A stretch of 64,000 nucleotides of DNA from STF1-107 sp964457935 (lineage in GTDB: Bacteria; Bacillota; Clostridia; Christensenellales; UBA1242): the NCBI GenBank assembly GCA_964457935.1, contig CAYWFC010000001.1, positions 1 through 64,000 of the forward strand, read 5' to 3'. Below, in pieces: positions 59,663 to 64,000 of this stretch. The notes under the pieces were generated by a model. The model was not told the origin of the DNA. It made no database searches and saw only the letters and a program-made list of their open reading frames with translations. The position numbers and the translations under genes are program-made. Within the stretch, counting starts at the first letter, position 1; every line of letters begins with the position of its first letter.

Positions 59663-60519
59663 TTGATTACCTTGATGACGATGTGTCTGCGGTCACCTAC
59701 ACCAGTACTGTCTGTGGTGATGTCGGTGTACTCCTGCAATGCAGTGTGTATGATCATCCTCTCATAAGGTGTCATAGGCTCGAGATGTACTTCCTTGCGA
59801 GTCATCTGCGCCTTTTTGACCATTTTCTTGCCTAAAGCTATCAGAGTGCGCTCTCTCTTCTCGCGGTAATTCTCCACGTCGAATATCACTCTGGTGTGCT
59901 CAGGTGTGTGGCGCGCTATGCTGGTCAATATGGCTTGGATAGCATTGAGGGTCTCTCCCCTAAAGCCTATCAACTTGCCCACATTGTCGCCATTGACTGC
60001 TACTATGAGCGCGTCTTCGCTGTATGAGCAAGTCACACTGCCCCTAATCTTCATAGCGAACATTAGACCATTCAAAAACTCTTTTAGACGTTCTTCGAGC
60101 TCGGGATTTTTCTCCACAGGCTTGAATGTACGAGGCTTCTTGACTACCTTGACAGGCTGAGTGTCCTCGGCACATCCGCAATCACACTCTTCGTCGCAGT
60201 GACATTCGTCACAATGACACTCTTCGCACTCGCAATCATCGCAGTGGCAGTCATCGCAGTCACATTCTGCATCGTGACAGCATTCGCAGTCGCACTCGCA
60301 GTCCTCGCATGTGCAAGGCTCACCCTCGTCGCAATGGCAATCAGCGCATGTGCATTCTGGCTCTTTTGGGGTGTATTCTAGCACTATACGTGCCTTTTTG
60401 AACATACCGCCTGCGTCTATTATCTTGATGTCTACTTCTTCTCTAGACAGTCCGAGTTCAGCCAAGCCTTGTGCTATGGCTGTCTCGACATTCTTTGCTA
60501 CTACTTCGTGTTGTTTCAT
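59659..60519 (-). CDS. jag: Jag/KhpB RNA-binding protein with a Cys-rich insert
   Basis: 286 residues. Jag-N domain (1-50), a linker, a KH domain with IGFRGETLNAIQAI (about 180-200) and an R3H domain (PYERMIIHTALQEY, about 258-271). The linker at 56-116 holds 24 Cys and 5 His among Asp and Glu, in CxC and CxxC patterns (for example DCHCDDCECEECHCDECHC). This metallothionein-like segment is not part of standard Jag. KhpB binds RNA with KhpA and influences division and envelope synthesis. Located between yidC and mnmE with four-base overlaps, the normal operon place. Confidence 0.92.
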   Translation of the reverse strand: MKQHEVVAKNVETAIAQGLAELGLSREEVDIKIIDAGGMFKKARIVLEYTPKEPECTCADCHCDEGEPCTCEDCECDCECCHDAECDCDDCHCDDCECEECHCDECHCDEECDCGCAEDTQPVKVVKKPRTFKPVEKNPELEERLKEFLNGLMFAMKIRGSVTCSYSEDALIVAVNGDNVGKLIGFRGETLNAIQAILTSIARHTPEHTRVIFDVENYREKRERTLIALGKKMVKKAQMTRKEVHLEPMTPYERMIIHTALQEYTDITTDSTGVGDRRHIVIKVIK

Positions 60520-61673
60520 TTTTTATCTCCTTGTCCAAAATATTTGTTCGCCTTGTCTTCTGCCTTTTTGCGTTTGCGCTCGGCTTTGGTCTGAGAAGGC
60601 TGGACGTAGTTTCTGCTATAATTCACTACATTGCTACTTTTGGTATTGGTGATAGTGATAGACCTGCCACCTTTGTCGGCGTCGTCTGACTTGTTCACCA
60701 CTTTGCCCGCGATGAGACCTATCAATGACGTCATGGCTGAGTTGACTATCAGGTACAGCGAGAATGCTGAGTTTGACGTCACAGCGAATATTACCATGGT
60801 CGCTGGCAGTAAGAACATCAGCATGTAGTTTGTAGACTGCGCAGTCTTGATCTCGCCATCTTTGGACTTAGTCTGCACTCTAGACGCTCTAGATGTGATC
60901 CATTGGGACAAGAATGTCACACCGCCAGCCAGCACTACTAGGATGTAATATCCGTTCCAGCCTTGGTTGGACTTTTGAGACATTACTATAGCCTTGATGG
61001 TGTCGTATTCTGTCCTCAACTCAGTGCCAAAAGTCTCTATCTCTTCGTCACTCTTGCCTTCGATAGCAGACTTGTATTCGTCTGTCTTTTTGTACTTTTT
61101 GTACCATTCGTTGTATGACACGAACTGTGATTTGCTACTATCGCTTATCCACACGTTCTTTATCCACAGCCAACTATTGCCGTCTTTGTACTCATCCCAC
61201 GCATCCAGCACTGCAGTGTCTGTGTCAGCGCCCTCAGTCACAGCCACTTCGTACGCTGACTTTAGCTGTGTGTACTGGCTGACCAACTGTCTGTCTGCTA
61301 GACCGTTTAGCGAGCTAAATAGTGTCAAAAACACTACAAAAGTGATGACAATATTGATCAGCATGATGAAGCAAGTGCCAGTGACGTTGTAATTGTGTTT
61401 TTTGTACACTTCCATAGTCTTTTGATTGATGACATCACGCTGACCGCTGTATTTTTTGTTTATCTGTTCTATCTCTGGTTGCACTATGGCTTGCATACGG
61501 CTATTCTGTATAGTAGCACGACGTTGCAAAAAATCCAATGGGGACAATATCAACTTCAACGCTACAGTGAATACTATGATAGCCCAGCCGTAGTTTTTGA
61601 ACAAATCTACGAATAGCCCGATAGACCAATTCCAAAACTTGTTCATGCACAACACTTGACCTAAGATACCCAT
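60516..61673 (-). CDS. yidC: Membrane protein insertase YidC
   Basis: 385 residues, Gram-positive (YidC1/SpoIIIJ) type. Helix 1 with the hydrophilic-groove Arg region LILSPLDFLQRRATIQNSRM, then PEIEQINKKYSGQRD, further helices at about 105-130, 235-255 and 280-320, and a basic tail (KAERKRKKAEDKANKYFG). A larger than usual loop (about 130-235) separates helices. Inserts membrane proteins with or without Sec. Start at 61673 overlaps yidD; an ATG at 61646 is possible. Confidence 0.94.
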   Translation of the reverse strand: MGILGQVLCMNKFWNWSIGLFVDLFKNYGWAIIVFTVALKLILSPLDFLQRRATIQNSRMQAIVQPEIEQINKKYSGQRDVINQKTMEVYKKHNYNVTGTCFIMLINIVITFVVFLTLFSSLNGLADRQLVSQYTQLKSAYEVAVTEGADTDTAVLDAWDEYKDGNSWLWIKNVWISDSSKSQFVSYNEWYKKYKKTDEYKSAIEGKSDEEIETFGTELRTEYDTIKAIVMSQKSNQGWNGYYILVVLAGGVTFLSQWITSRASRVQTKSKDGEIKTAQSTNYMLMFLLPATMVIFAVTSNSAFSLYLIVNSAMTSLIGLIAGKVVNKSDDADKGGRSITITNTKSSNVVNYSRNYVQPSQTKAERKRKKAEDKANKYFGQGDKK

Positions 61674-61945
61674 TTGAAATCTCCTTTAATATTTAATGGC
61701 ACAAAGTCATATCCGCCTTTTGACCTTGGGCGACATCTACACAGCCGTCTAGCGCCATACACTCCGCCTCTAATCAGCCCGAACGACGTAATGCAACGCA
61801 ATACATACGTCGAGCAAGTCGGCATATATGCGCAATGTCCCCCGAATATGGGTGACAGGCACACCTTGTAGATATAGATACAGCCCACCACGATGAGCTC
61901 TATAGGCATCAACAATATCCTGATAATATCATAAATCACTGCCAT
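61661..61945 (-). CDS. yidD: Membrane protein insertion efficiency factor YidD
   Basis: 94 residues from the ATG at 61945 (AGGTGGG upstream, within rnpA). The family signature is CAYMPTCSTYVLRCI..FG and the later RLCRCRPRSKGGYDFVP. A short amphipathic membrane-associated helix comes first. It aids YidC-dependent insertion. Start and end overlap rnpA and yidC. Confidence 0.93.
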   Translation of the reverse strand: MAVIYDIIRILLMPIELIVVGCIYIYKVCLSPIFGGHCAYMPTCSTYVLRCITSFGLIRGGVYGARRLCRCRPRSKGGYDFVPLNIKGDFKWVS

Positions 61946-62276
61946 GATACAGCCCACCTTTAGCGAATGTGTCTCTCAAGTGTGCGCATAGCGTGCGATA
62001 ATCCGCATCCACTATGCTATCTCTAGCAGTGATGACATAATTTTTGACTACAATATCCGAAATGATAGGTCGAATAGCCTCATTCAAAAGCCTTTTCACG
62101 CGGTGACGCACTACGCTATTGCCTACCTTCTTGCTGACGGAAATACCTATTTTGGGATAAGGCAGATTGGTGTACACGTAGTGCACAGTGAAGTACTTGT
62201 CGTGTAGCATCTTGCCTTTTTTGTAAACATAAGAAAACTCTTTGTTTTTTCTCAATCTATTAGTCTTTGATAACAT
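61929..62276 (-). CDS. rnpA: Ribonuclease P protein component
   Basis: 115 residues. KKGKMLHDKYFTVHYV, KIGISVSKKVGNSVVRHRVKR and LLNEAIR are the RnpA signature. It binds RNase P RNA to mature tRNA 5' ends. 12 bases after rpmH, overlaps yidD. The RNA subunit is not in this window. Confidence 0.95.
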   Translation of the reverse strand: MLSKTNRLRKNKEFSYVYKKGKMLHDKYFTVHYVYTNLPYPKIGISVSKKVGNSVVRHRVKRLLNEAIRPIISDIVVKNYVITARDSIVDADYRTLCAHLRDTFAKGGLYHGSDL

Positions 62277-62288
62277 AGTGTTTCCCTA

Positions 62289-62423
62289 TTAGACGGTAAG
62301 TTTCTTTCTACCTCTGTTTCTGCGTCTACGCAATACTTTTCTGCCAGACAATGTGCTCATCCTCTCTCTGAAGCCATGAACTTTGTTACGTTGTCTCTTC
62401 TTTGGTTGGTAAGTTTGTTTCAT
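62289..62423 (-). CDS. rpmH: 50S ribosomal protein L34
   Basis: 44 residues, standard length. Reads [20 protein letters not shown], then [20 protein letters not shown] and KLTV. GGAG precedes the ATG. First gene of the rpmH-rnpA-yidD-yidC-jag-mnmE operon. Confidence 0.98.
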   Translation of the reverse strand: MKQTYQPKKRQRNKVHGFRERMSTLSGRKVLRRRRNRGRKKLTV

Positions 62424-62464
62424 ATTCTCTCTCCTTTCATATATTCGCAATACTTTGCTGTGTT

Positions 62465-62493
62465 ATTATACTAATAATTGCACGTATTGTCAA
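62465..62493 (-). promoter_or_regulatory. Promoter of the rpmH operon
   Basis: Reverse strand TTGACA (62493-62488), 17 bases, TATAAT (62470-62465): consensus. Confidence 0.88.
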
Positions 62494-62541
62494 TTATAAT
62501 TCCAAAATTTTGATTTTAATGCTCAAAATTCTCTCGTATTA

Positions 62542-62570
62542 TTGATATTTTCGTCGCGATGTGCTAATAT
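62542..62570 (+). promoter_or_regulatory. Promoter of mnmG (leaderless-type spacing)
   Basis: TTGATA (62542-62547), 17 bases, TAATAT (62565-62570), seven bases, ATG at 62578. No ribosome site between them. Confidence 0.7.
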
Positions 62571-62577
62571 ATCGTAT

Positions 62578-64000
62578 ATGAAATACGAAGTTATCATTAT
62601 CGGGGCAGGGCACGCTGGCTGTGAGGCTGGGCTGGCTCTCGCCCGTATGGGACACAAGACGCTCATGACTACGCTCAATCTGGACAGCATAGGTTTTTTG
62701 GCATGCAATCCTAGCATAGGCGGTACCGCCAAAGGCCAACTGGCGTCCGAGATAGACGCGCTAGGCGGTCAGATGGGTATCAATGCGGACAAATCTCTAC
62801 TACAACTGCGCGTGCTAAATAAAGGCAAAGGCCCTGCTGTGCAGAGCCTGCGTGCGCAAGTGGACAAAGTCCGTTATCACGAAAATATGAAATACACTCT
62901 CGAGACTGAGCCAAATCTCGATATTTTGCAAGCCGAAGTGGTAGACATACTGGTATCAGACGGTCACGTCACTGGCGTACGCACTGCCATGGGGGAGACA
63001 TTCGAGTGCGATGCTGTGGTGCTGTGTACAGGGGTATACCTCAATGCGCGCATAGTGGTGGGAGAATTCTCGAAAAATGTAGGTCCGAACGGCTTCGAGC
63101 CAGCGAATGAATTGACCAAATCACTGGTCAGACTGGGCTTCGAGATACGTAGATTCAAAACTGGCACTCCAGCCCGCATAGACGGACAGCCCATAGAATA
63201 CAGAGCGTTTGAGGAGCAACCGGGCGACGACATACGCGGGCATTTTAGCCAGATGGGCAAGGGCAAGATACCGAATACCCACATATGCTATCTGGGCTAC
63301 ACCAATGAGACTACTCACGACATCATTAGGAGTAATATCGACCGCGCACCACTCTACTGCGGTACTATCAAAGGCATAGGCCCTAGGTATTGCCCTAGTA
63401 TAGAAGACAAAGTAATGAGATTTTCGGACAAAGAGCGTCATCAGTTTTTCCTAGAGCCTGAGAGCGCGTCCACTCATGAAGTGTACATCCAAGGTATCAG
63501 CAGTTCGCTACCTGTAGACGTGCAGAGACAGTTTTATGCCAGCATACGCGGGCTAGAGCATGCCAAGATAATGCGCTTCGCCTACGCCATAGAGTACGAC
63601 TGCATAGACAGCACTAGGCTGTACCCTAGCCTGATGAGCAAAGACATCAGCGGTATGTTCTTCGCTGGACAAATCAACGGCACTAGCGGATACGAAGAAG
63701 CAGGCGCGCAAGGGCTAATGGCAGGCATCAATGCCGGGCTAATGCTGGAGCACAAAGCGCCATTGGTGCTGAGACGCGACCAAGCCTACATCGGAGTGCT
63801 GATAGATGATCTAGTGACCAAAGGCACAAACGAGCCTTACCGTATGATGACAGCGCGCGCAGAGCACAGACTGGTATTGCGCCAAGATAATTGCGACATA
63901 CGCCTCACTCAGATAGGTCGAGATGTCGGGCTGGTGGGCGATGAGAGATATGAGCAGTTTGTCACCAAAAAAGCCATTATAGACAGCGTGCTGTCGCAGT
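62578..64000 (+). CDS. mnmG: tRNA uridine-modification enzyme MnmG (cut by window end)
   Basis: 474 residues visible from the ATG at 62578; the C-terminal quarter lies outside. FAD motif [16 protein letters not shown], then [33 protein letters not shown] and [17 protein letters not shown], all MnmG signatures. With MnmE it modifies wobble uridines. It is usually directly downstream of mnmE on the same strand; here it is divergent from the rpmH operon. The -10 box ends seven bases before the ATG, so a leaderless mRNA is likely. Confidence 0.97.
   Translation, partial: MKYEVIIIGAGHAGCEAGLALARMGHKTLMTTLNLDSIGFLACNPSIGGTAKGQLASEIDALGGQMGINADKSLLQLRVLNKGKGPAVQSLRAQVDKVRYHENMKYTLETEPNLDILQAEVVDILVSDGHVTGVRTAMGETFECDAVVLCTGVYLNARIVVGEFSKNVGPNGFEPANELTKSLVRLGFEIRRFKTGTPARIDGQPIEYRAFEEQPGDDIRGHFSQMGKGKIPNTHICYLGYTNETTHDIIRSNIDRAPLYCGTIKGIGPRYCPSIEDKVMRFSDKERHQFFLEPESASTHEVYIQGISSSLPVDVQRQFYASIRGLEHAKIMRFAYAIEYDCIDSTRLYPSLMSKDISGMFFAGQINGTSGYEEAGAQGLMAGINAGLMLEHKAPLVLRRDQAYIGVLIDDLVTKGTNEPYRMMTARAEHRLVLRQDNCDIRLTQIGRDVGLVGDERYEQFVTKKAIIDSVLSQ

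Overview
The window looks like a chromosomal segment, close to the replication origin, of an uncultured anaerobic Gram-positive-type bacterium (Firmicutes, Clostridia-like). The evidence is dnaA, dnaN, rpmH-rnpA-yidD-yidC-jag-mnmE, mnmG, RicT, a penicillin-binding D,D-carboxypeptidase, a SipW-type secreted protein, rubrerythrin and QueH. No outer-membrane genes are seen. Genes have moderate GC and use many ATA codons; intergenic DNA is AT-rich and full of degenerate tandem repeats. Two 100-base runs of N (45820-45919, 58223-58322), each lying in a short tandem repeat, show that this is a scaffolded draft or metagenome assembly. I cannot assign order or genus.

Layout. 1-380: phage-like remnant (RhuM fragment and a frameshifted BRO-N fragment). 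0.65-13.5 kb: housekeeping and small genes (NrnA-like phosphoesterase, rubrerythrin, FabG-like reductase, tRNA-Met and tRNA-Glu, MBL hydrolase, TypA, SipW-type secreted protein, YigZ). 13.7-25.2 kb: P-type Ca2+ ATPase, then an ABC-2 exporter operon ending in a 2014-residue Ig-like surface protein; its promoter has a G8 tract in the spacer. 25.3-27.7 kb: a low-GC three-gene island (phosphoribosyltransferase, DprA-like, HAD) bracketed by two almost identical 45-nt terminators. 27.8-37.4 kb: leuS, a metallopeptidase, dnaN, queH, a phosphohexomutase and dnaA, with an oriC-like DnaA-box cluster at 34.17-34.30 kb. 37.7-48.0 kb: XRE regulators, a SLOG protein, holB-ricT-trmN6-rsmI, a metal permease, a 21-residue membrane microprotein, a D,D-carboxypeptidase, purine nucleoside phosphorylase, parS-like sites, a MazG-like protein and a NahK-like kinase.

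48.2-58.1 kb is the most unusual region. Eleven tandem paralogous genes (13 units) encode small acidic proteins, each with one ankyrin-like unit and an almost invariant C-terminal YDSIME-type peptide. They are followed by a MoxR-type AAA+ ATPase, a small AAA-like protein without a P-loop, and a protein with an HExxH metallopeptidase-like domain, a long Gln/Asp/Lys linker and a VWA MIDAS domain (DUF2201-like). I propose a MoxR-VWA machine with a dedicated, diversified family of clients or adaptors recognised by their common C-terminus. This is inference from gene order and motifs.

58.3-62.4 kb: mnmE-jag-yidC-yidD-rnpA-rpmH on the minus strand, with mnmG divergent and cut by the window end. The Jag homologue carries a metallothionein-like segment of 24 cysteines. 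Window-wide themes are tandem repeats that often look like decayed copies of the adjacent gene's 3' end, and promoters whose -10 box lies only 6-7 nt before the start codon, which predicts leaderless mRNAs.
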